From the NCBI GenBank assembly GCA_964389685.1, contig CAYMFM010000027.1:1-45716 (forward strand): DNA of 45,716 bases, given 5' to 3'. The first letter of the stretch is position 1. Each line of letters opens with the position of its first letter. The notes below the pieces were generated by a model. It was not told where the DNA came from. It saw nothing but the letters and a program-made list of their open reading frames with translations, and did no database searches. A program made the position numbers and the translations under genes. This document shows, piece by piece, positions 8,852 to 18,146 of this stretch. The DNA comes from G020353115 sp964389685. Lineage in GTDB: Bacteria > Bacteroidota > Bacteroidia > Bacteroidales > VadinHA17.

Positions 8852-11302
8852 ATGAAAATATCCTACAATTGGCTCAGAGAGTATATTGACTTTGATCTGG
8901 ATCCGGTAAAAACGGCTGAAATCCTGACTGATATCGGGTTGGAAGTTGAGGGTATCGAGCAGTTTGAATCGGTCAGGGGGGGATTGGAAGGTGTGGTTAT
9001 CGGTGAGGTTAAACGTGCCGTTCCACATCCGGATGCTGACAAGTTAATCCTCACATCCGTAGATATCGGACAACCGGAATTACTTCAAATTGTGTGTGGG
9101 GCCCCCAATGTCAGGGAAGGACAGAAAGTACCGGTTGCGCTGGCAGGGACAACCCTTTACATGGGTGAAGAGGAGATAAAAATCAAGAAAACGAAAATCA
9201 GGGGTGAATTCTCAGAGGGGATGATCTGTGCGGAAGATGAACTGGGACTTGGAACAAACCATGAGGGGATCATGGTTCTGGATGAAAAAATTCCGGTTGG
9301 AACATCGGCACGGGATTACTTTGAAGTCTATACCGATGTCGTGTACGATATTGGTTTAACTCCCAACCGTATCGACGGAGCATCGCATTATGGGGCAGCC
9401 CGCGACCTGGCAGCTTTTCTTGCCTTTCATCAGACAGCCTCTTTACACAAACCGGATGTATCCGATTTTAAACCCCAAAACAGGGATTACCCGGTTGAAG
9501 TGATCATTGAGAATAAAGAAGCGTGCCCGAGATATACTGGAGTAACCATTTCCGGAGTAGAGGTGAAAGAATCCCCAATGTGGCTCCAGAACAGGCTTCG
9601 ATCGATTGGCTTACACCCGATCAATAACATTGTTGATATCACCAATTTCATTCTGTTTGAAACAGGTCAGCCACTGCATGCATTTGATGCTGACAGGATC
9701 AAGGGGAAAAAAGTGATTGTCAGGACCCTGGACGAAGGTTCTCTTTTTATAACACTCGATGAAGTTCAACGGGAATTATCCAGTGAGGATTTGATGATCT
9801 GTAATGAGGAAGAGGGAATGTGTATCGCAGGAGTATTTGGAGGGCTTGATTCTGGCGTCACCACCAGGACCAAACATCTTTTTCTGGAAAGTGCATATTT
9901 TGATCCGGGATCCATTCGCAAAACGGCAAAGCGGTTTGGCCTGAATACGGATGCATCGTTTCGGTTTGAACGCGGTACAGATCCGGAAATGACCATTTAT
10001 GCCCTTAAACGGGCTTCACTGCTCATTTCAGAAATCGCAGGTGGAAAGATCTCTTCTGACATTGTTGATGTGTACCCCAGGATTTTTGACCCCCCCAGTG
10101 TCCGGATCTACTACAAAAATATTGAACGGCTCATCGGAAAACGTCTGGAGCCTGAAGTTGTTAAACCCATCCTTACGTTGCTTGAGATTAAGATCCTTGA
10201 AGAGACGAACGATGGATTATTACTGCAGGTTCCTCTATACAGGGTCGATGTTACCCGGGAAGCAGATGTTATTGAAGAGATCCTTAGAATCTACGGTTAC
10301 AATAACATCGAGATCCGGGATGAAGTCAAATCGACACTGTCCTATTTCAATAAACCGGATAAGGAAAAGGTCTGTAACATGATCGCAGACCTCTTAAGTC
10401 ATAACGGCTTCAATGAGATCATGGTAAACTCGTTGACTCCTTCATCCTACTATAAAGAGAGGAGAGATTATCCACTGGAACGATCGGTAATGCTCCATAA
10501 CCCTTTGAGCAGTGATTTAAACTCACTGCGACAGAGTATGGTCTTCGGTGGGCTCGAAACGATATCCTATAACATTAACCGGAAGAATCCGGACCTAAAG
10601 CTCTATGAATTCGGGAATTGTTATTTCTTCGATAAAACGGCGTCCCGGAATGAACCACTGACCCCATACACCGAAAATGAGCACCTGGCGCTGTACATCA
10701 CGGGCCGCAAGCAAGAACAAACCTGGAACGCTCAGGAAGAACAAACCAGTTTCTATTACCTGAAATCGTTTGTTGAAAACATTCTCGAACGGCTGGGGTT
10801 AAATTCCAATAAGCTTGACATGGAAAAGGCCGATGCAGAACTTTTTTCTGATGGTGTTACCTATAGTATGAATGGTGATCCTGTCGTGGATTTGGGAATC
10901 ATTAGCCGTACATTCCTTTCACAATTTGAGATAGAACAGGATGTTTTCTTTGCCGATTTTCACTGGAACACTGTTTTGAAAATGATTGAGCATTACAAAA
11001 TAACCTATGCTGAACTTCCGAAATTTCCTGAAGTCAAACGGGACCTTGCATTGCTGCTTGATAAGAACATACAATACAAGCAGGTAAAGGAGCTTGCATT
11101 GCAAACAGAAAAACAGATCTTGAAAAAGGTCAGCCTGTTTGATGTATTTGAAGATGAAAAAATCGGGAAAGAAAAAAAATCCTATGCTGTGAGCTTTATC
11201 CTGCAGGATGAAAAAAGAACCCTGACCGAAAAACAGATAGAACAGGTAATGTCCCGCTTGATTAAAGCATTTGAAACCAAGCTCGGGGCAAAAATCCGGT
11301 AG
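8852..11302 (+). CDS. pheT: Phenylalanine--tRNA ligase beta subunit
   Basis: Predicted 816 residues from the ATG at 8852 (MKISYNWLREYIDFDLDP); an upstream TTG in frame is less likely. Domains in order: an N-terminal fold, an EMAP/tRNA-binding-like domain (about 40-155, with HPDADKL and CGAPNVREGQKV), a B3/4 editing domain containing LHAFDADRIKG, a B5 DNA-binding-like domain (about 405-470), the catalytic-like core with EILRIYGYNNIE, and a C-terminal anticodon-binding FDX-ACB domain (about 720-816, FPEVKRDLALLLD). With the alpha subunit, not in this window, it charges tRNA-Phe in the cytosol. The macro-domain gene follows after 9 bases. Confidence 0.97.
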   Translation: MKISYNWLREYIDFDLDPVKTAEILTDIGLEVEGIEQFESVRGGLEGVVIGEVKRAVPHPDADKLILTSVDIGQPELLQIVCGAPNVREGQKVPVALAGTTLYMGEEEIKIKKTKIRGEFSEGMICAEDELGLGTNHEGIMVLDEKIPVGTSARDYFEVYTDVVYDIGLTPNRIDGASHYGAARDLAAFLAFHQTASLHKPDVSDFKPQNRDYPVEVIIENKEACPRYTGVTISGVEVKESPMWLQNRLRSIGLHPINNIVDITNFILFETGQPLHAFDADRIKGKKVIVRTLDEGSLFITLDEVQRELSSEDLMICNEEEGMCIAGVFGGLDSGVTTRTKHLFLESAYFDPGSIRKTAKRFGLNTDASFRFERGTDPEMTIYALKRASLLISEIAGGKISSDIVDVYPRIFDPPSVRIYYKNIERLIGKRLEPEVVKPILTLLEIKILEETNDGLLLQVPLYRVDVTREADVIEEILRIYGYNNIEIRDEVKSTLSYFNKPDKEKVCNMIADLLSHNGFNEIMVNSLTPSSYYKERRDYPLERSVMLHNPLSSDLNSLRQSMVFGGLETISYNINRKNPDLKLYEFGNCYFFDKTASRNEPLTPYTENEHLALYITGRKQEQTWNAQEEQTSFYYLKSFVENILERLGLNSNKLDMEKADAELFSDGVTYSMNGDPVVDLGIISRTFLSQFEIEQDVFFADFHWNTVLKMIEHYKITYAELPKFPEVKRDLALLLDKNIQYKQVKELALQTEKQILKKVSLFDVFEDEKIGKEKKSYAVSFILQDEKRTLTEKQIEQVMSRLIKAFETKLGAKIR

Positions 11303-11311
11303 TCAGGGACC

Positions 11312-11815
11312 ATGAAAAAGATAGAACTCATTCAGACCGATATTACAACACTTGGTGTGGATGCCATTGTGAATGCCGCGAACACTTCCCTGCTGGGCGG
11401 TGGTGGGGTTGATGGAGCAATCCACCGTGCAGCAGGACCGCAACTGCTGGAAGAGTGCAAACAGCTGAATGGCTGTCCCACCGGTGAAGCCCGCATTACC
11501 AGGGGGTATATGCTCCCTGCTAAACACGTGATCCATACGGTTGGACCCGTGTGGTATGGAGGGGCCAACAACGAGGAACAATTGCTTGCCTCCTGTTATA
11601 AAAACAGCCTTACCCTTGCCCTGGAACATGGAATAAAATCAATTGCTTTCCCAAATATAAGTACCGGAGTGTACCGGTTTCCCAAGATCAGAGCAGCTGA
11701 AATTGCCATCCGCGAAGTCTCCTCGTTTTTGAAAAAACATAAAAAAATTGAACGGGTTATCTTTGCCGTGTTCGATAAGGAGAATTATCAAATCTACCGG
11801 GAGAAATTGAGGTAA
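11312..11815 (+). CDS. Macro domain protein, O-acetyl-ADP-ribose deacetylase type
   Basis: Predicted 167-residue stand-alone macro domain. It shows the classical motifs: DAIVNAANTSLLGGGGVDGAIHRAAG (about 17-42), which forms the ADP-ribose pocket with the catalytic-loop Asn/Asp, and the GVYRFP loop near residue 118. The close resemblance to the YmdB/MacroD class suggests hydrolysis of O-acetyl-ADP-ribose or removal of mono-ADP-ribose from substrates. It begins 9 bases after pheT, so it is likely co-transcribed, though no functional link to tRNA charging is implied. Confidence 0.92.
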   Translation: MKKIELIQTDITTLGVDAIVNAANTSLLGGGGVDGAIHRAAGPQLLEECKQLNGCPTGEARITRGYMLPAKHVIHTVGPVWYGGANNEEQLLASCYKNSLTLALEHGIKSIAFPNISTGVYRFPKIRAAEIAIREVSSFLKKHKKIERVIFAVFDKENYQIYREKLR

Positions 11816-11885
11816 ATTACGGAACAAGAACGGAAAATAAATAACTGATTAGAAAGGCATTCCGGATGTTACTGTTTTACCGGAT

Positions 11886-11913
11886 GTAGAGACGCCATGC
11901 ATGGCGTCTCTAC
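11886..11913. repeat. Perfect 28-bp palindrome
   Basis: The left arm GTAGAGACGCCATG is followed directly by its reverse complement, so the 28 bases are perfectly self-complementary. It sits between the macro-domain and PAP2 genes. No T-tract follows on either strand, so a simple terminator is less likely than a dispersed palindromic element. Confidence 0.8.
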
Positions 11914-11978
11914 GATAAAAAACCAATAAAGGGAGAAAAACCACTATCTTCATGTTTGATTAAACATTGCTGTTCATC

Positions 11979-13018
11979 ATGAGATCAGATCCCCGGAAGA
12001 ACCTTAACGCAATCGATAGGATCACACTCCTCTACCTGTTGATGACAACGATTTTCATTGGGTTAGCGTGGAACGATCTGGAAAACAAATTGCTTCCCCT
12101 GGGATTTCGTATCCTCTCTATCCTTATTATTTATGCAATGGCTTGTTTTCAGAACCTGTTTCAGGGAGGAGTAATGCGGTTTCTTCGATATGCCTATCCC
12201 CTGATACTCATTATCTATCTCTATCCGGAAACGGATCATTTCAATAACATCTTTTTTGAAAATCAGGATTCTTTCTTTTACCGTGTCGAAGAAACACTTT
12301 TCGGAGTTCAGCCTGCACAATTTCTTCTCGACAGATTCCCTCAATTATGGATTACTGAATTAATGAGTTTCAGCTATTTCTCCTATTATCTCCTGATCTT
12401 TGGATTCACCCTCATCCTCTTTCTAAACCATCCGGATCTGTTCTACCGGTTAACCTTCGTTCTCATCTCTTCTTTTTACATCTACTATCTGGTATTCATT
12501 GTACTACCTGTCGCAGGTCCGCAGTATTTTTTCCCTCACCCGGAAAATGAAGTGCCCAAAGCATATGTATTCAGCAGCATGTTGAAACTGGTACAGGAAC
12601 TGGGTGAACGGCCTACCGGGGCTTTTCCAAGTTCTCATGTGGGTATAGCATTCATCATTTTATGGTATGCATACAAATACTTCAGGCATTGGTTTTATGT
12701 TGTTTTACCACTTGCCATTTTGCTTGCAATTTCAACCGTTTATTTAAAAGCGCACTATCTGATCGATACATTGGCAGCCATTGTTACCATTCCGCTCTTT
12801 ATTATCTCAGGAAACGGCCTTTTTAATCTCCTGAAAAAACNNNNNNNNNNNNNNNNNNNNNNNNNNNNNNNNNNNNNNNNNNNNNNNNNNNNNNNNNNNN
12901 NNNNNNNNNNNNNNNNNNNNNNNNNNNNNNNNNNNNNNNNACCATTCCGCTCTTTATTATCTCAGGAAACGGCCTTTTTAATCTCCTGAAAAAACTGGAT
13001 CAGGATGCCGGAGGGTGA
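11979..13018 (+). CDS. PAP2-family membrane phosphatase, interrupted by an artificial scaffold gap
   Basis: The ATG at 11979 (MRSDPRKNLNAIDRI) is preferred over an upstream TTG. Several membrane helices precede PAP2 signature regions: GAFPSSHVG (about residues 212-220) and a later KAHYLIDTLAA segment containing the second active-site His. Members dephosphorylate lipid phosphates or transfer head groups (undecaprenyl-PP, inositol-phosphoceramide and related reactions); the substrate is unknown. The 100 Ns at 12841-12940 break the frame, but the 55 bases before them (12786-12840) are repeated exactly after them (12941-12995). Collapsing that duplication gives one open frame ending at the TGA at 13016-13018, 294 residues in all. 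The gene is therefore probably intact. Confidence 0.85.
12841..12940. other. Scaffold gap (100 N) with duplicated 55-bp flanks
   Basis: Exactly 100 Ns. The 55 bases ending at 12840 are identical to the 55 bases starting at 12941. This is what two contigs overlapping by the assembler k-mer length look like when they are scaffolded without merging. The true sequence probably contains one copy and no gap. Confidence 0.9.
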
Positions 13019-13230
13019 ACGCAAGTGGCTGACGAATAAATTGCCGAATGTTTATACATATTGGTTTTATCCGTCGGACGGAGTTATCATGTTATAAACC
13101 TTAAATAATTTGTGTTAGTTTATCCCTTTATTAAAAAATTGTTAACTTACTCATATAATTTTTTTCGTTCTTTTACAATATACTGTTTATTTTCAATGAT
13201 TTGGCTCAATATTACCCGTTAATGTAAAAC

Positions 13231-14349
13231 ATGGCTCCTGAAATCAGAGAAGTCAAAACCAGGAAAGATCTTAAGCGCTTTATCTTTCTGCCGGCAAAAA
13301 TAAACGCCGGTTTCGATTGTTGGGTTCCCCCAATGTACCGGGATGAGTTTATTTTTTTCAATCCAAAAAAAAACAAATGTTTCAGCTATTCGGATACCAT
13401 TCTTCTTTTAGCCTTCAGGGATAATAAACCGGTTGGACGGATCATGGGTTTGATCAACCAGCGGTACAATGAGATCCATAACGAGGACCATGCCCGGTTC
13501 GAATTCTTTGATTGCTTGGAGGATGAGGAGGTAGCCCATGCGCTGATACATCAAGTGGAAGAGTGGGCAAGAGAACGGGAGATGACAAAAATTGTTGGGC
13601 CCCTCGGGTTCTCCGACAAAGATCCACAGGGTTTTCTTATTGAGGGTTTCGAACATCGTGCCATCCTGGAAACCATATGGAATCAGGATTACATGAACCG
13701 GCTGATCACAGCTGAGGGGTACCGGAAGAAAGTAGACCTGAACGATTACCTGATCGAGATCCCGGATGAGATCCCCGAATTGTACCGGAGGGTTAGCCGG
13801 ATGGTACTCAAAAAAACCGAATCCAGGGTAGTTGAATTCACTACAAAAAAAGAGTTAAAACCATACATTATCCCCGTGCTGAGGGTAATGAATGAATGCT
13901 ATAGCAACATCTACGGATTTGTCCCGTTGACCGATCAGGAGATGGTTGAGTATGCTAAAAGGTATCTTCCCGTACTGGATCCCCATTTTTTAAAAGTAAC
14001 CGAGAACAGGGAAGGGGTGTCAGGATTTGTGATCAGCATGCCGGACCTGAGTGAAGGATTGCAAAAAGCATCGGGTAAACTGTTTCCATTCGGAATCTTC
14101 AAGATCCTTTCCTGCATGAAACGATCAAGGCACCTCACCCTGCTCCTCGGGGCGATCAAACCCAAATACCAGGGACTCGGACTGGATGCATTGATGGCTG
14201 TCAAACTGCTCGAAACGGCAAAACAGAGAAACATGCAGACCATAGAAAGCCACCTGATCCTGGAAACGAATCACAAAATGATAGGAGAAGTGCTAAAAGC
14301 AGGGGGCAAAATCCATAAACGATTCCGGATCTATGAAAAGGAATTGTGA
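13231..14349 (+). CDS. GNAT-like N-acetyltransferase, YghO type
   Basis: Predicted 372 cytosolic residues. The N-terminal half contains PVGRIMGLINQRYNEIHN, the GNAT beta-strand plus loop, and the family-typical VGPLGFSDKDPQGFLIEGFE near residue 130. The C-terminal half contains LLLGAIKPKYQGLGLDALMAVKLLETA, which resembles an acetyl-CoA binding motif A (Q/R-x-x-G-x-G/A). The pattern matches the YghO-like family of two-lobed acetyltransferases with no established substrate. It stands alone: a 212-base AT-rich spacer precedes it and the convergent DUF3078 gene follows after 5 bases. Confidence 0.75.
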   Translation: MAPEIREVKTRKDLKRFIFLPAKINAGFDCWVPPMYRDEFIFFNPKKNKCFSYSDTILLLAFRDNKPVGRIMGLINQRYNEIHNEDHARFEFFDCLEDEEVAHALIHQVEEWAREREMTKIVGPLGFSDKDPQGFLIEGFEHRAILETIWNQDYMNRLITAEGYRKKVDLNDYLIEIPDEIPELYRRVSRMVLKKTESRVVEFTTKKELKPYIIPVLRVMNECYSNIYGFVPLTDQEMVEYAKRYLPVLDPHFLKVTENREGVSGFVISMPDLSEGLQKASGKLFPFGIFKILSCMKRSRHLTLLLGAIKPKYQGLGLDALMAVKLLETAKQRNMQTIESHLILETNHKMIGEVLKAGGKIHKRFRIYEKEL

Positions 14350-14354
14350 GGTCC

Positions 14355-16214
14355 CTAAAACTTATATGAAAACCCCAAACTCAGTAACTCCTTGAATTGA
14401 AGCCTGGGACCAGTTCCTGTCTTAACGCCCTCATTATTGAAGACCGGGACAAGGACATCGTCATCATAGATCATGTGAGTGGATATTGTTGCACTCAGGT
14501 AAAAGGTGATTTTCATCCGTAAGATCAGCTCCCAGTCAATGTCAATATTCTGAGGATTATGAGTATAGTTTGTAAACAGGTCCAGTTTGTTTTCAACGGA
14601 AATATCATCGTTGAAGTTATAGAGGAACCTGGTTTTAATGTATGCTCCGACTTCACGATAAACCGTTTTGTTTGCCGCAACACCATACTTTGTCTGATCA
14701 ATCATTGCGGTATCCAGGACATAGGTGGACTTTGAAGTTATCGGGGATATCAGGGCAGAGATTCGATCACTGGGTTTATAGTCCAGTCCAAGAGCAAACA
14801 TCAGGTATCCGGGTGCCATAAACCGGGAAACCACAACGGAATCATTCGGATAATTATATCCTTTTGCAATCTGGCTCTTAAAACTGACCAGCAAGCTGTA
14901 GTACCAGTCTTTTATCCCTTCTGTACCATATTTTTCAATCGCCCGTTGTCCCAGGTTTCCAAATGCCTTTTGCCCGAATTTTGAATTGATCTCCAGCAGG
15001 TCTTCATTTTTTCGCAATCGTCTATCTCCCGCTTTTATCAAGCCATATTTAAAACGGACCGTATTGTCCCACTTGGTATTGTTTCTTGAATAATTCGCAA
15101 ACAGGTTAATCTCCGTAAAGGTAGAGATAGAGTTTTCGCCTCCTTGTGCCCAGTTGGAAAGGTATCCCTGGGCAAAATTCATGGCTCCCAGTCCTCCGTA
15201 CTTCCAGATTTGCGGTTTAATCTCAATGGGTTTCATTTCCTGCAGGGTGCTCTCTATTACCCGTTGCACGTGCAGGTAATCTTCGGTCTTTTTACTCCTG
15301 CTCATTTTCCGGAAATAAACACCGTCATCCACAATAAATTTCAACGAATTTTTTTGATCTGCCTTTATCCAGATCCCGATGGAATCATACACCTCATTTT
15401 TCAGCCAGAATCGCCTGTATTCAATTTCATCGCTCAGCCAGATGCTGGTCGAATCATTAGCCAGGTTTTTAATCCAAAGTTGGAGAGAATCGTCCTCAAT
15501 ATAATCCAGTAAAAGCGCTATGCTGTTTTTTAGTGAATCCGCGGACCCGATCTTGCTGATATCTTTAAGGGGGCTCAATATCAAATCGCTTACTTCAAAC
15601 AATAACGTATCCTGGAATATTAACCGTGTCGAATCGGTAAATATGATCTGCAAGGTATCTGTTTGTGGAACCCGTATTTCGAGTAACGAGATCGAATCCG
15701 GAGAGGTAAAATAGATTGAATCCGTTATCTCCTTTGGAATGGTATCCTGTACCGGGATCCGGGTGGAATCAATCGGCAGGGTCAATGAATCCATTTTCAG
15801 TGTATCCTGAACGAAGGGTAAAAGGAGTGTATCGCCCCGTTTTTCTTCCTGTACAGCTTCGGATTGCACAACGTCCGAGGGTTCTTTTAAAAGATCGAAC
15901 GGATAGGTGCGCAAAAAATTCACAGTCGTACCAATCGGCCCATTTTCAACATACGTGATTAGCCTTCCTATTGCCAGGCGCAGGGAGTCATCGGGAGTGA
16001 TCCACTGGTCCGTGTCACGATACAATTCTTTCAGATAATTCAATGCAAGATCCATTGAATCCAATACGGTGCCCGGTTTTTGATCGATCAGGAGGGTATC
16101 CTGTGATCGAATAGAAGGTATGGTATCCTCAACCGGTAAGTTCAGGGCATCCACCTGCCCTGTAAGGGCAAAAAAGCTACCGCAAAACAACAATAACATC
16201 ACTATTTTTTTCAT
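14355..16214 (-). CDS. DUF3078 outer-membrane-type protein with long N-terminal extension
   Basis: Predicted 619 residues from the ATG at 16212-16214, with a signal peptide (MKKIVMLLLFCGSFFALTG). Residues about 25-310 are low in complexity, dominated by short repeats of aspartate, serine, threonine and isoleucine around proline (DTIPS, QDTL, DSTR). The C-terminal region, from about 335, has the DUF3078 hallmarks WKYGGLGAMNFAQGYLSNWAQGG and alternating beta-strands ending in FSYKF, as expected for an outer-membrane beta-barrel. The function of DUF3078 is unknown. The extension is unusual; known members are mostly the barrel alone. Confidence 0.8.
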   Translation of the reverse strand: MKKIVMLLLFCGSFFALTGQVDALNLPVEDTIPSIRSQDTLLIDQKPGTVLDSMDLALNYLKELYRDTDQWITPDDSLRLAIGRLITYVENGPIGTTVNFLRTYPFDLLKEPSDVVQSEAVQEEKRGDTLLLPFVQDTLKMDSLTLPIDSTRIPVQDTIPKEITDSIYFTSPDSISLLEIRVPQTDTLQIIFTDSTRLIFQDTLLFEVSDLILSPLKDISKIGSADSLKNSIALLLDYIEDDSLQLWIKNLANDSTSIWLSDEIEYRRFWLKNEVYDSIGIWIKADQKNSLKFIVDDGVYFRKMSRSKKTEDYLHVQRVIESTLQEMKPIEIKPQIWKYGGLGAMNFAQGYLSNWAQGGENSISTFTEINLFANYSRNNTKWDNTVRFKYGLIKAGDRRLRKNEDLLEINSKFGQKAFGNLGQRAIEKYGTEGIKDWYYSLLVSFKSQIAKGYNYPNDSVVVSRFMAPGYLMFALGLDYKPSDRISALISPITSKSTYVLDTAMIDQTKYGVAANKTVYREVGAYIKTRFLYNFNDDISVENKLDLFTNYTHNPQNIDIDWELILRMKITFYLSATISTHMIYDDDVLVPVFNNEGVKTGTGPRLQFKELLSLGFSYKF

Positions 16215-16541
16215 GATCAACTAGTTTTCCAATAAGTACGTATGTATGCTAATAGAAAAGCAACGATTTTCCGATTTTATTCTGTAAATATTATATTTGT
16301 ATATCCAAGTTTCACTCGATGAAAAATCGACACAAAATTTCATTCACAACAAAAAATCTCTACCGTAACATAAAAAGGAGAGACACCTATCCCTTCAAAT
16401 CCCGGCTTCAGGCTTTCTGACTGATGCAAATATAGTGTCCCAGGACATTATCCTCAGCAAATAGATCCTGAAATTTAGCTGCAAAGCCAAACAAACATAC
16501 TCTGTCTTTCTTTAAAACCATTACAAACAAACCTTACAGCG
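16215..16541. other. Divergent spacer between the DUF3078 gene and tnaA
   Basis: About 327 AT-rich bases with no convincing gene. TATATTTG at 16292-16299 matches the TAnnTTTG -7 element on the plus strand and could serve tnaA with a leader of about 240 bases; no -33 box is evident. A 33-codon frame (16319-16420, MKNRHKISF) lies in the leader but contains no Trp codon, so it does not resemble a TnaC-type regulatory peptide. Confidence 0.5.
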
Positions 16542-17921
16542 ATGAGATTACCCTATTCAGAACCCTATAAGATAAAAATGGTGGAGCAAATGTATCCGAG
16601 CACTCGTACCGATCGTGAAACCTGGATCAGGGAGGCGAAATATAACCTTTTCAACCTGAAGAGTGAACAGGTTTTTATTGATCTTCTGACCGACTCGGGA
16701 ACCGGAGCGATGAGTGATCGTCAATGGTCAGCCTTGATGCTTGGTGATGAGAGCTATGCAGGGGCTTCTTCCTACTATCGGTTGAAGAAGAAGATCAAAG
16801 ATATCCTTGGATTTGACTATTTCCTGCCCACTCATCAGGGCAGGGCAGCAGAAAATGTGCTCTTTTCGGTACTGGTTAAGGAAGGGGACCTGATCCCCGG
16901 GAACACCCATTTTGACACCACCAGGGGACACATCGAATTCAGGAAGGCTAAGGCTGTGGATTGCACCATTGATGAGGCTTTCAATACATCACTTGATCAT
17001 CCGTTTAAAGGGAATGTTGATATCCGGAAGCTCGAAAAGGTCTTTCAGGAAAATCCCGTAGAAAAGATCCCTTTCGTCATCATTACCCTCACCTGCAACA
17101 GTTCCGGGGGACAACCGGTGAGCATGCAGAACCTGAAAGAGATTCGCAGGGTTGCTAAAAAACATGGCACTCTGCTCTTTTACGATGCTGCCCGGTTTGC
17201 TGAAAATGCCTATTTCATAAAAACCAGGGAAAAGGAGTACCGGGATAAAACGATAAAGGAGATTGTCAGAGAGATGTTTTCCTTAGCTGATGGCATGACC
17301 ATGAGCAGTAAAAAAGATGCCATTGTCAATATGGGAGGATTCATCGGGTTCCGTGATGAAAAGATATTCCGGGAAGCCACGACTTTCAACATCATGTTCG
17401 AAGGATTTATCACATACGGCGGCATGAGCGGAAGGGATATGAATGCACTTGCCCAGGGATTGGATGAAGGGACTGAGTTCAATTACCTGGATTCCAGAAT
17501 AAAACAGGTTGCCTACCTGGGTGAACGATTGAAGGAATTTGGAATCCCTGTACAGGAACCATTTGGCGGTCATGCCATCTTCGTGGATGTAAAACGGTTC
17601 CTGGTCAATGTACCCCTGGAGCAATTCCCCGCACAAACGCTTGCCGTGGAGCTTTACCTGGAAGCGGGAGTGCGAAGTGCAGAGATTGGTATCCTGATGG
17701 CTGACCGTGATCCCATAACCCGGGAGAACCGCTTTCCCGAAATGGAATTCCTCCGCCTGGCTATCCCAAGGCGGGTGTATACCCGAAATCACATGGACCT
17801 GGTAGCAGTAGCAATGAAGAATATTTCCGATCGCAGGGAGAAACTGACCAGGGGGTTGCGAATTGTCTGGGAAGCGCCCATTCTTCGTCATTTCACAGTG
17901 GAACTTGAACCGGTCGATTAA
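16542..17921 (+). CDS. tnaA: Tryptophanase (tryptophan indole-lyase)
   Basis: Predicted 459-residue PLP enzyme of the tryptophanase/tyrosine phenol-lyase family. Conserved segments are FIDLLTDSGTGAMSD (about 45-59), LPTHQGRAAEN, TCNSSGGQPVS, DAARFAENAYFIK and the PLP lysine K258 within SSKKD. Two specificity positions favour tryptophanase over tyrosine phenol-lyase: D125 in HFDTTRGH (Thr in the phenol-lyase) and Ile in GVRSAEIG (Arg in the phenol-lyase). The reaction converts L-tryptophan to indole, pyruvate and ammonia in the cytosol. It is monocistronic here, with no tryptophan permease nearby. Indole signalling or amino-acid catabolism are both plausible roles. Confidence 0.9.
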   Translation: MRLPYSEPYKIKMVEQMYPSTRTDRETWIREAKYNLFNLKSEQVFIDLLTDSGTGAMSDRQWSALMLGDESYAGASSYYRLKKKIKDILGFDYFLPTHQGRAAENVLFSVLVKEGDLIPGNTHFDTTRGHIEFRKAKAVDCTIDEAFNTSLDHPFKGNVDIRKLEKVFQENPVEKIPFVIITLTCNSSGGQPVSMQNLKEIRRVAKKHGTLLFYDAARFAENAYFIKTREKEYRDKTIKEIVREMFSLADGMTMSSKKDAIVNMGGFIGFRDEKIFREATTFNIMFEGFITYGGMSGRDMNALAQGLDEGTEFNYLDSRIKQVAYLGERLKEFGIPVQEPFGGHAIFVDVKRFLVNVPLEQFPAQTLAVELYLEAGVRSAEIGILMADRDPITRENRFPEMEFLRLAIPRRVYTRNHMDLVAVAMKNISDRREKLTRGLRIVWEAPILRHFTVELEPVD

Positions 17922-18146
17922 CGAATTACGTTCTTTTATTTCATCCCATGCTAATAGGATTGATCTCCTGGATTTAATCCGCCTCCTCCGCCCTTTAGCA
18001 GATCCGGCGGACAAGAAGTGTAGTATAATTCGGCATAGCTTACCTTGGAAATAATAGTCCAACGATTACCCCGGGTTTTATTACCAATATATTTTGCCCA
18101 CCTGAAATAAATTGACCACTTTCGCAAATTATTCACGATTGGAGTA

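Noticed and set aside
16319..16420. 33-codon frame in the leader of tnaA, possible TnaC-type regulatory peptide
   Set aside because: It contains no Trp codon, has no ribosome binding site, and its composition looks random.
16542..17921. Tyrosine phenol-lyase instead of tryptophanase
   Set aside because: Asp125 and the Ile in GVRSAEIG match tryptophanase; the phenol-lyase has Thr and Arg at these positions.
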